From positions 1 to 11,908 of the forward strand of contig JAOXYB010049281.1 in assembly GCA_028565635.1 (NCBI GenBank): a stretch of 11,908 nucleotides of DNA, written 5' to 3'. This DNA is from Phoronis ovalis (taxonomy: Eukaryota > Phoronida > Phoronidae). The notes below the pieces were generated by a model, which saw only the letters and a program-made list of their open reading frames with translations, had not been told where the DNA came from and did not search any database. How positions within the stretch are numbered: position 1 is the first letter of the stretch; each line of letters begins with the position of its first letter. This document shows positions 1-9,800 of the stretch, in pieces. A program made the translations under genes and the position numbers.

Positions 1-315
1 CACCACCTTGTTTCAAGTTCTTAAGTTCATACGCAGACATGAGTTCATTGGAACTGGGTTTGACATGCGCTTCAAAATGCGTCCAATAGTTTTGCAATAT
101 CTTGGCCTCGTCCTCGCTGAGGGACCAACTGTTGAAGATCTCTAAACTCTTCTGACCGGCCCAAAATAACAGGTATTTACACTTAATGTCCTCCTCATAA
201 GTAGGCCCTGTGAGTAGCAGTTCGCATCTCTGTTTCCACAGCCTATATCGTGGTATACATTACTATCAATGGACCAATCCATGACTGGATCCTTATCAAT
301 GAAAGCTGCAGCCAT
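1..315 (-). pseudogene. Gag-like fragment of an LTR retrotransposon (frame-broken, runs off left edge)
   Basis: Read on the minus strand, an ATG at 315-313 opens MAAAFIDKDPVMDWS. Near 250-256 the similarity moves to another frame, which stays open from about 250 to the window edge with a Trp/Cys-rich segment (LWKQRCELL, EIFNSWSLSEDEA, YWTHFEAHVKPSSNEL). This spacing of Trp, Cys and a late VKP.SNEL is typical of the Gag N-terminal region of Ty3/Gypsy-type retroelements in invertebrates. The frame switch suggests a decayed, non-autonomous copy. The identification is by pattern memory, not a search; the class is fairly secure, the family is not. Confidence 0.7.
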
Positions 316-339
316 AGTTCTCTTATTTTCAGTGAAATC

Positions 340-348
340 CTGACACCA
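340..348 (-). other. Candidate tRNA primer-binding site of the retroelement
   Basis: On the minus strand TGGTGTCAG lies 24 bases upstream of the Gag-like ATG and is immediately preceded by CA, the expected last two bases of an LTR. TGGTGTCAG is the common start of a tRNA-Leu-type primer site in metazoan Gypsy-like elements. The bases beyond the ninth match less well. Confidence 0.45.
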
Positions 349-468
349 TGAAAGGAAATAACGCAATAGTCAATGTATAACTGTAATATTCAACTCGAAC
401 AGGCGGCTGTGTGCCAAACAATAATCGAACGATAAAGATGTACCCAGACAATAGCAGGTATTGTCACA
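349..468 (-). repeat. Possible short LTR (boundaries tentative)
   Basis: If the CA at 350-349 (minus strand) is the LTR 3' end, a TGTGAC at 468-463 could be its 5' end, giving a 120-bp TG...CA unit. The segment is less A+T-rich than the sequence to its right. The partner LTR lies off the left edge, so the boundary cannot be confirmed here. Confidence 0.25.
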
Positions 469-619
469 ATAGGTATTTCTTCTGAGGCTTGAGGATGAAC
501 TAATTGCATGCATTATAATTCTATATTGATACCAAATCCCAGTTTACAATCATGTGGATGATAAGAATTATATATTTCTTCTCACAGAATACATTTATTT
601 ATTTCTTTATGTTTTATAG
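469..619. other. A+T-rich sequence before exon 1, no recognisable gene
   Basis: It ends in a pyrimidine-rich tract and an AG acceptor (618-619), so it is most likely the end of an intron in the 5' UTR. I see no convincing promoter, TATA box or CpG-rich patch; the true promoter is probably off the left edge. Confidence 0.5.
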
Positions 620-625
620 AGTAGC

Positions 626-873
626 ATGGAAGAGACACAGATTATTGGCTACACAACTAAACAAGCCCTTGGTATACTACTTAATGATGTAACATCAGTA
701 TTAGAACAACATAATACACAACTTGACACTCAAACTTGGAGCAGTCAGTTCCGTAACTCACTTTTTCATCACAATAGCCGACGTTCTCTGTTACACTGGA
801 CAAGCTGCACTGTTATTGTTCTGCAAGCTATATTGTTGCTAGTGGCTTATGGATGTAGTGGTGAAGCTAACAG
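626..873 (+). CDS. TMEM94: TMEM94 coding exon 1: N-terminus and TM1
   Basis: Residues 1-82 plus two bases. A splice acceptor (tttatag, AG at 618-619) lies just upstream, so the transcribed exon probably starts at 620 and a 5' UTR exon lies further upstream. The ATG has a good context. A TAG in frame at 617-619 blocks extension by read-through, though an upstream coding exon is not excluded. The helix TTKQALGILLNDV resembles the STRKALSVL segment of vertebrate TMEM94, followed by FRNSLFHHNSRRSLLHW and a hydrophobic stretch (TM1). The donor CAG|gtaata ends the exon at 873. Confidence 0.9.
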
Positions 874-3800
874 GTAATAAAATTACATTTTATCCATAAA
901 TTGTGTTGTGTTCTACCATCAGTAATAAGTTGTATTGCTTCTATTAGTATACATGTAGTTGGTGAAAGAAGAACATAACATTTTTCATAAAGCCATATGT
1001 ATTAAAAAAAAATAGAATACCCACTGTGTAAGTTTTTCTGCTGTGTAAGCTATGCACATTGAAATTGCACCTCTTTAAAGTCTTAGAATTAAAGTTTTGA
1101 TGAAAACTACCTTACTTTTGCGAGGGACTTTATAAATGCAACATTTGAACTAACTTTTTCAGTTGCAGAAAGAAAGTGGGTTGATTCTTCCAGTCTAAGT
1201 CATAGTGTGCCGCTGTTGAGAAATGATTATATTTGGGTTAGGATCTCAATGAATTACATGCCAAGGCATACTTTTTACCTCTGAAGAATAAGATAACCTG
1301 TTAGATATATGTATACATTACCTGTTTATTTTGTCTTTATTGCAGAGACGATTGGTTAGCTGTGGAGGCTTTAATTATACTCATTGTGCTGACTGTAAAC
1401 ATCTACTTGTTGGTCTTAGATCAAAAACTGTACAATAAAGATATTAGTGATTCAATTTTAAAGGCATTAAATATACTCAAAGGTAAAAGTATCTATACTC
1501 TGAGAACTTCATTTTTGAGTAGAAAGCTTCTTTATAACATATAATTATATGAAAGATAGTTACTTATTCATAAAGAAAGTACTGTAAGTGGTTCTCATTT
1601 TGTAATGATGTAAAAAGTATTATACCTGAGTTTTAATTGTGCACTGGAAACACATTTGATGTTACTGAAAACTTTAATCATGTAGATGTATCTCTCAAGA
1701 AGAGTTGTTAAACTGTTTTAAAACAAGTCATGTGAAGTGAATTTGTGACTGTTGCTACATTAAGACAATTGGAATGATTAGAAAACTTAACTGGTACTAG
1801 TTGAAATTGAATGTTTATCAAAATATGTTTATACATTTTTGTTAATTTAATCTCCTGATTTCTTATAATTTTATTACGCATAACCAGCTGCACAGATAGT
1901 AAATTACACGCATAAAGTCTAAAAATGTTGTAACAACTTGTAAGCTTATAAGTCTGAATAAATCCAGCAGTTAGTATTACATTCCTCCATGACTAGTTGG
2001 AAGAGGGAACACTAACAGATGGATTTATGCAGACTGAAGCTATCAGTACCTAATCTTTTGCCTTAACTTTTAGTTGGTAGCACGAAAGGTTACATTTGGA
2101 ACGCAGCTAATTATTTGAATCTAAATACTCCCATCTCCTCCTGTGTGACTGTTCAGTGGACGTATAGAGATGGCGAAATTGTCAACCTACCTACTAACCT
2201 ATTGGTCAGAGGAGATATTATTGTACTGCGCGCTGGACAAGAAATTCATGCAAAATGCAAGCTAATTGAGGTATGTGCTCCAGGATCCTGTCTTTTATCG
2301 AATGATACTTATAATGACCTGGGAATAAACTAATTGAATAAAGATAGTTTTGTGTAATATTACATGCAAAATTAAGTCCTGTGCTTGGTCCTGTTGTTTT
2401 ACTGTCTGTCTACAGAATAACTTCCACATTTTTTCTAGATTTAAGTATTAGTGAATCTTTTATGCTTTTTGTTAAGCTCAAAGTTTGCCTTTCCTATGGT
2501 ATGACAATCCAAAATCATATGCTGAGTATTTAGTAAAACCCTTTTGGTTTGTGAATTTCAACACTGTACCTTTATCTTTCAAAATTCTATTCAAAGTATC
2601 TATAACTCAGAAATATAAAATTAATGTAAATGTAAAACAAAAAAATTAATTATGATAATTTTTGTTGAAAAAAAAAATGATATTTTGCAATGTACTACAT
2701 GTTATAAATCTCATCTAATTTCTCTTTATCTCCCCTGGTGAAAGACACTTGCAGCTTATACTACAAGATTTTATAAAATAAAGGAGGCCCAGTAAAATGT
2801 AATGCTAGATGTATGTGTCTTGTGTCTAAACATCTCTCACAGAACTCTATACACAGACTTTCTATCACATTTGTGGGGTATGTTAACTCTTTTTCTTGCT
2901 TTCCATGCAGTCAGGGAAGGTTACAGTAAGTACCTGGAAGGCCTGTATAAGAGTACTAGCAAAAAACTGTGTTTTTGAAGCATGGAGTTTGTATTGTTTT
3001 ATATTGTATGTTATTAATAACGATGTTGTTTTACGCAAAAAGTTGTCAACCTTGAAAAACAGGACATTTTCTGAAAGAAATATGTATTTTAATTCAACTC
3101 TCAGTTGTTAGAGTTCATGTTTAAGGAAGAATTCTGTGGCTTTGAGTGTAGAGTATACTTTCAAAAATATCATGTAATAATTTAAATCTGAAATATAGTA
3201 AGTACAGTATTCTTTTCCTTCAATTCGAAATACTTGCTGTGTAAGTTGGGTTTCATTAAGGCAAGAAAGTAAATTTCAAAATGATTTAAAGCTGCTTTTC
3301 TAGATAAGCATAATCATCATGCTTTTGTTGTTAGAATCCTTCAAGCTGCAGCAAACTGAATTACTCCCGTGGCGAAGTGTTTATGATACCCATAAAGGGG
3401 CAGATAGATGGCTTCTTTGAACCACAGTGTAGAATTCCATTAGAGCCACAGCGAGCAGTTGTGCTTGAAACTCCATTTGTAGAGTGTGTCCAGTAAGTTT
3501 TTGTGTGCTGTTTGAATCTCTTAGGATGAAAATTGTTTATGTCTGTTGGCATGAAAGCTAACCAATGAAGTCTGTACATTTACATCAGATTTCAGTTGCT
3601 GGCAGATTTTGATAATTTCTAAAATTTGATTAAACATTCTTATTACATTACTGAAAAATGTATGTTCAAGCAATCAATTTGATAAACCTGTTGATGTAGA
3701 TCTAGGTATAGATGTTCTATGCTATAAAATGCAAACATGCGATATAAAAATGGTGTACCAGATTACACACTACCCATTGTCAGAGGATCTCCAACTTGTT

Positions 3801-6800
3801 GAATAATATTTGTAAAGTGTTTGCGATACAAAAATAAAAGTCTAAGCAATGTATCAGATTTTCGGAATACTTCTTTTTATAGCCATTAGGTTAGCCTATA
3901 ACAAACCATTAATTGCTTTAGTGACACAATCGGACTTCATAAGCCTGGTCAATGGGGTCATATCTGAAAGTCTGTCTTCGTTTGATCCCCTAAGATCATT
4001 AATACAGGATATCATGTTATTTCAGTACAATGTTGGAAAAGGGCACTAAACGACCAGACAGTATCCTTGAGAATGAGTTACACATGTACACTACGGTTTG
4101 GGTTGAGAAACTTGCGGTACCCACTGCCGCTTGTATTATGTTGTTGGCAAATGTGTTACGCTATGTTCTTCTCAAAGGACACGTGGGTCACTGGACAGAA
4201 ATGTTAATTGTATTGCAAGTATGTACAATTAGTTTTTTTATTTTCCTGCTTTGCCTCAAGTCAAGACCAAGGAAAAGTCCCACTTTTAAAATATATTTAT
4301 TTTGCTTTTAAAGTAATTGCTCGATTTTTTATTTTATATCATATTTTTTATGTTGAACTTCAAAACAAAAACTGCAAATGTTGCTACACTACCAAAGTTT
4401 AAGCCTAAACAGTAAGATACATTTCTTTGATTCTAATTAACTGTTTTATATAGTAGTTGTATGGTTGAAAGATTAATGCACTGTACACCCACTAGCGAGT
4501 AAATGTATATCTCTTATAATTGTAGTAATATTTGTTTTTTAAAATATTTATCATTACAGGTGCACTGTATATTACCTTTGGTGCCATTAGTTTTACCTGT
4601 AATGTATAAGGTGCTGAACCTATATTGTACAGCTAAATTGTTGGCTACTTTTGACACAGCTAGAAACTCTCAAACAGAACAGGTGAATCTTGTAATAATA
4701 GACTAACAGTTACTGTTGAATACTATGTTAAGGACTTATTTCCAGTTTATAAAATGAAAGTGTGTGTATAATTTATTGAATGAATACTATCTGTAAAGTT
4801 CAATCTATACTTTGCATTGTAATTGTAATTTCAGTTCTCATGGTATATTCTATCATATTTTTCACATATTATTTAGAGCATTTTTCATAGTAGCTCTTTA
4901 CTGGAGACTGCTGAATTCTCAGAATTAAATTATTAACCATTCTTCCAGTAGAAGCCACCTGTGAAAAGAAGCAATTTCAGAGATGCATCTGTATTAAATG
5001 AAACATGGTATCTTTTCAGCGTGAAGTTGATGATTTTAGCCAAGGAAGCAGTGCAATTGAGGAACAAACAGTTGTGAACATAACCTGGTCTCATGTTTGG
5101 CAAACGTTCAAACAAATTGTGCGTGGCCAATCATCTGTTTTAATCAGAACAGCTAATATGGTGCATGCATTAGGCCATGTAACTGTAAGTAGATATTGTT
5201 TCAGCAACTGACATGTGATTATCACAAACTTTACTAAAAATGTGTTCACCGCCATTTGACAAAAAATTATTATATAGCCACCTGCTGTACAGCTGACTCT
5301 TGATAATGATGATGTCTGTGATGAATTTAGATGTATTTCCTTTGTGTTGTTACTGTGTAAAGCGTAGTTACAAATGAAATATTTTGCAGTGTTTATGTTG
5401 TGTTGATAAGAAAGGCATTCTATCATGGGCCAACCCATCTCCCGAGAAAGTTTTCTTTTTCACCAAAGCATCCAATACTTCAGTTGAGAGAAATTTTCAA
5501 AATAGTACAAAGGATGAGGAAGATCAGGGTAAGAAGAGTTAATATATTAAGTTTTATATTTTCACAATACCTACTTGTTTGCTAGAAATCACTATATACC
5601 AGACATGTTATGCAGCCTTGTAATTGTAATTAGATGAACTAGCAACAGTCATCTAGCAAAGTACAAACAAGAATCAGCATAGCCAACATGTCTGATAGAA
5701 GCTACTGAATAAAAGTTGTTTAATATCAGAGTGTATTTTGTAGCATATGGAAGCGACCATTATGTAGAAGTGTTAGATTTAACACATTCTTCTAAGGTAA
5801 GTTTCACTAAAAATTTCGTCACCCAGTAGAACTCTGAATCATGATGATATTATAAGCCACTAAATTTAGGAAAAGTTTGTTTAATTTAAAATCTATACAA
5901 AACTTAGTAAAACTATGTTTTAAAATTTTCAATTGACACAAATGTGTTTCACCAAGTAAAAATTAACTGCCCATCAGCTGAGCAGACAACACACAGTTCT
6001 TGTAAATAATAATTATGACTATTCTTAGACTGTACAATACAGTGTATATTTTTATTATTTCAGACTGCTTGTGGAATTCAATTTGATGACCCTTTGTATA
6101 AGAGGCACATACATTCACTAAAGCCATTAGTATGTCTATTTTTAACATTTAAATTAAATTTACTAAAGTTACCATACATACTTTTTCTTTGCTACCAAGA
6201 TAAATCCTTTAAAATTAACTGTTGTCATGGTAAGCTCTTTATTCTTAAGTTAATGTGATGGAGTATAATAAGATATTATAGTCAATTGCAAAGTAATTGT
6301 AGTTGCCACTCCTGAAATATTTCCCATATTTCAGTTGTACTAATTGTGTCATAAATTTTATATATATGTCCTAGGGATTGAATGTTTTACTGAATACATG
6401 CAATCTAAAGACAGCAGCTGATTATAGCCAATTTGCTGATCATGTGACTTGTGCTGCCCTTAAAAAGGAAGACACAGTGGCAGTTGTTAACAGAAGGTGA
6501 GACACAATGAAAATCTGCATCACTAACTTAGTTACTTAATACATTTCAGCCAGGCGTTACTGATTCTGTTCCCCATACAAAATGCCTGTTATCTGATAAT
6601 ATAATAGTTAAATTACATCAACTTTGGAATCTTACAATCAAAGCTTTCAAAGGCACCTTTATCAGTGCTGGCATCCACGGTGGAGGAAGGAAACAAAATA
6701 TCTCTCCCTAGCAATGAGTAGTTTCTACCAAAGACTATATACCTTATGAATAATATAATTCTAATAGTTCTTCAGAAATTCTTTAATTGGTGAATGTTGT

Positions 6801-9800
6801 TTGGCACAATGTATCCACACTTTAGACCTTAAGTTCAATTTTAGCTAATTAAATGAAAAGATAGACAAACAAAAAATAGATTCATATTTTGAAAGTATAC
6901 AACTCAAACTTACTTTTAAACTAGCTGTCCTGTAATTTAATTTTCTCTGACCAGCTCATGTGACCTGTATGGTTGCCATTTTGGGTTATAACATTAAGTG
7001 TTTGAAATGTAAATTTGAAAGAATATAAGTCGATGCACCCTCAGCCTATATATAGTTGAAGCTTTGCATACTAAATAATCTTTACAATAGCTACAAAACT
7101 GTGTCTCAGATTTTCGAAAATTTGCTGGTTAAAAAATATGAATTTTCAAGGTTTGTCCACTCAATTTTCTTGATTTTTTCCAGATGCATAAACTTTAAAA
7201 ATTTATATCCTTTGAACAAAGCAAAAATTTTACGTTTTAATCCAAAATGGCAACATTACAGGTCACACGATCTATTCAGAGACAAATAAATTACAGATTG
7301 AGAAAATGTAATACTTGCAAAGTATATATACTTTTGTTTTTTCAGTACTAGCTAAAATATTAGTCTAAAATCTGAATAAGTTGTGCTGAACAATATTCGC
7401 TACCTTAACACTATTTATAAAAACAGCCAGACGTACAGGGGTGAGCAAAATATATTAACTCAATTTGGTTACAGCAGGCGCAGATACAAGGGGGTTTCCA
7501 CCGTTTTCTAGAACACGGTCACGAAATTTTTGGCAGAAAGCATTCCATGAAAACCCTATGAAAATCAGGTTTCTTGTTTCTTAGAAAACGGTAAATAATG
7601 ATTAAAAATTTACAAACTGAATATTTTCCCTCAAAATCTTTGTTTCATAACTATAATTTAATTATTTTTTTTAATAGAATTTTTCAATTTTTTACAATTT
7701 ACCAAAAACTGAAAATATTTGGTTATAAAAGAAAAAAATAAATTAAAACTTGTCAAATATATAATCTTAAACAATAAATCTGAAGTTTTGTCGATGGGTC
7801 TTAACAAAAATTAAATAGGTAATAAACAAGTATCAGTATGCAAATGTCAAACACCTGAGATGGTAAGGACATAGTTTGTTACATATAAAGCTAGGTGTGT
7901 TTAGGTCATTAAATTACTATTTCTGAATGGTGATGACTTGGTGGAAAGAAATGACAAAAATTTAGAAAACGGTCGCAACTGTGCTCTGTATCCGCGCCTG
8001 TACAGTATTTATCTACAACTTGAGTTCAGAAAATGAAATAACACATTTAACAGACAACTACAAGGATCTCTTCTTAGACTACCTAGTAATTAGCTTTAGA
8101 TGTAATATTTTAATGATTTGCTGAAACTAAATTGAGATCTGTTAGCTAAATAGAACAAAAAGTTATTAAATTACTTCAATCTTGTTTTAGAAATTATGAT
8201 TCAATGTCAGACAAAAGGACAGAACATTATGTTTAAAATTGTACATGTTATTTGTGTGAGATACATCAATCTGAATGGTTTCTTTTAGGTGCCTGTGTAA
8301 CCTTGCTAGAGAAATTGGGTTTAGTGATCAAGCCTGTGAAATCTTTAACTTGCAAGGCTCTCTCGGCATCTATCAACATGTAGTAAGTAATATACATAGG
8401 AAAACAATTACTTAATAGAGATCAATCAATAAAAACTAAACCTAAATTACTCAGATTACTGATTAGGTTTCTTTTGCATAAAATTATCAGTAATCACTAA
8501 CAGTGTTTAATACAGTTTTACCCATATGTAGGATCAAGCAGGTAATTTTTTTATTAGCAGGACATCATAAATCTTAAGTTCCTAACAAAACAAAATTACA
8601 CACTCTGTTAGGTAGCCTGAGTTTGCTAAATACTGGATTTTGTTTAAGCCTGAGACAACTGTTCATACGATACCTTCCAAGAGCTTTGTGAAGCACAAAA
8701 TTCCAATGCCAAACATGATGTCTGTTATAGAGCAAGATGTAACAACTGGTAAGTATGATAATTTTTTATGTCAGATATGTATACCTTTTACGAAATTTAG
8801 CTGTTGTGAATCCTTGAAGTAATCTTATGGTGACATTGACTTGTTTTGAATTCCAAAGTGTTAACATAAAGTTAACAATTTTTTTACATAATTATGTAGT
8901 TCCTTGAAAGATATCATTGATGTAAGCAAACAGTTATCTGCATATGGTATAACACTAAGTGAATTCCTATTATTGAAACACTTGTTTAAATTATGGAAAT
9001 ACAATTTGCTGAAGATGTACAGTAATATGATAATAATAGTACTACGAGTAAAATTATAATAAAAATTAACATTTAAACTGCTACAGATATATATATATGC
9101 CAAAGCATTCATATACCCTGGAAAACATGAGAACAAATAAACTAAAAACTGACAAAATAATTTCAAAAGTACATAGTTACAGATATGAAAATAGGATAAA
9201 ACCTAATGCATTGTAACATTTAATTTTACTCTGCTTATATTATGAAGATTTATTTTATACAGGGAGTAGTCAGCTTTTTTCCACTGGTACTGCAGATATT
9301 ATTTTGAACTGCTGCACTGATTTCTGGGATGGAGCAGATCTCAGCCCTATCACACCTTTTGAGAAGTAAGTTTTGTTGGTGCAAATTCCTCGGTACTGAT
9401 AACTTGAACTTGTATTAAAATACTTCTTGCTGTAAATGACAGTGCTGTCGTAATTTGCATTAAGGCATAACGAGTCGTAATCCCTTAATGCAAATGAATA
9501 AAATTTATATATTTGAGGTAAATGACACTTTTATAAACTTTGTCTGCCATCAGAAAGGTGTTGCAAGTAACAAGCTGTTTATGACAATTTTGCTTTGTTA
9601 GGAAGAAGATCTTAGACTTCTACCATAGAACCAGTATGTCATCCTATTGTACAGCATTTTCATACCGTCCGTTTATGCAGCCAATAACTGATGAGATTTC
9701 AGATGTTTATATAGAATTAGCACCGTGTTATGAGGAGATGGTACATAAAGGACAAACAGACCAGAGGTATTTTTCATCTTCTGTGTCCAACTATCAAAAA

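Larger units (their letters stand above)
7475..8000. mobile_element. Non-autonomous DNA transposon (MITE-like), 526 bp
   Basis: The ends are imperfect inverted repeats. Both start CAGGCGC, then A or G, then GATACA, and after a variable 12-14 bases share CCGTTTTCTA (left 7475-7512, right 8000-7961 read on the minus strand). Weaker inverted similarity continues inward (AAATTTTTG). The insert is flanked by TACAG on both sides (7470-7474 and 8001-8005), a likely 5-bp target duplication. No transposase-like reading frame is present. The CAGG-type ends recall hAT-like elements, but those usually duplicate 8 bp, so the superfamily is left open. Confidence 0.72.
6497..8288 (+). other. Intron 12, longest intron, hosts a transposon
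   Basis: 1792 nt, GT-AG. Bases 7475-8000 are a terminal-inverted-repeat element. The rest is A+T-rich, apart from a more mixed patch at about 6620-6710, and has no recognisable gene. Confidence 0.88.

Noticed and set aside
447-465. Hairpin GACAATA / TATTGTC with a 5-base loop
   Set aside because: A 7-bp A+T-rich stem is common by chance. It lies in the possible LTR and has no other sign of being a terminator or binding site.
3849-4049. Open frame (…LAYNKPLIALVTQ…) just upstream of exon 6, reachable from exon 5 through an AG at 3888-3889
   Set aside because: The codon join works, but using it forces exon 6 out of its TMEM94 frame, and the peptide has no resemblance to the family. The acceptor at 4024-4025 gives an exact phase and clear similarity.
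4208-4402. Open frame continuing past the exon 6 donor
   Set aside because: It is read-through into intron 6. The strong donor at 4219 followed by exon 7 restores TM4 similarity.
5091-5438. Minus-strand open frame of 115 codons
   Set aside because: It spans exon 8, intron 8 and part of exon 9 in antisense. No recognisable domain, and both exons are confidently coded on the other strand.
7056-7289. Plus-strand 77-codon open frame in intron 12
   Set aside because: No similarity, composition of A+T-rich intron, and including it is not needed because exons 12 and 13 join exactly.
9084-9100. AT dinucleotide run as a microsatellite
   Set aside because: Only a few units long in A+T-rich intron, below what I would call a repeat locus.
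8861-9166. Minus-strand hydrophobic open frame in intron 14
   Set aside because: Ile, Tyr and Phe-rich composition is expected from A+T-rich intron sequence. No family resemblance and no splice or promoter context.
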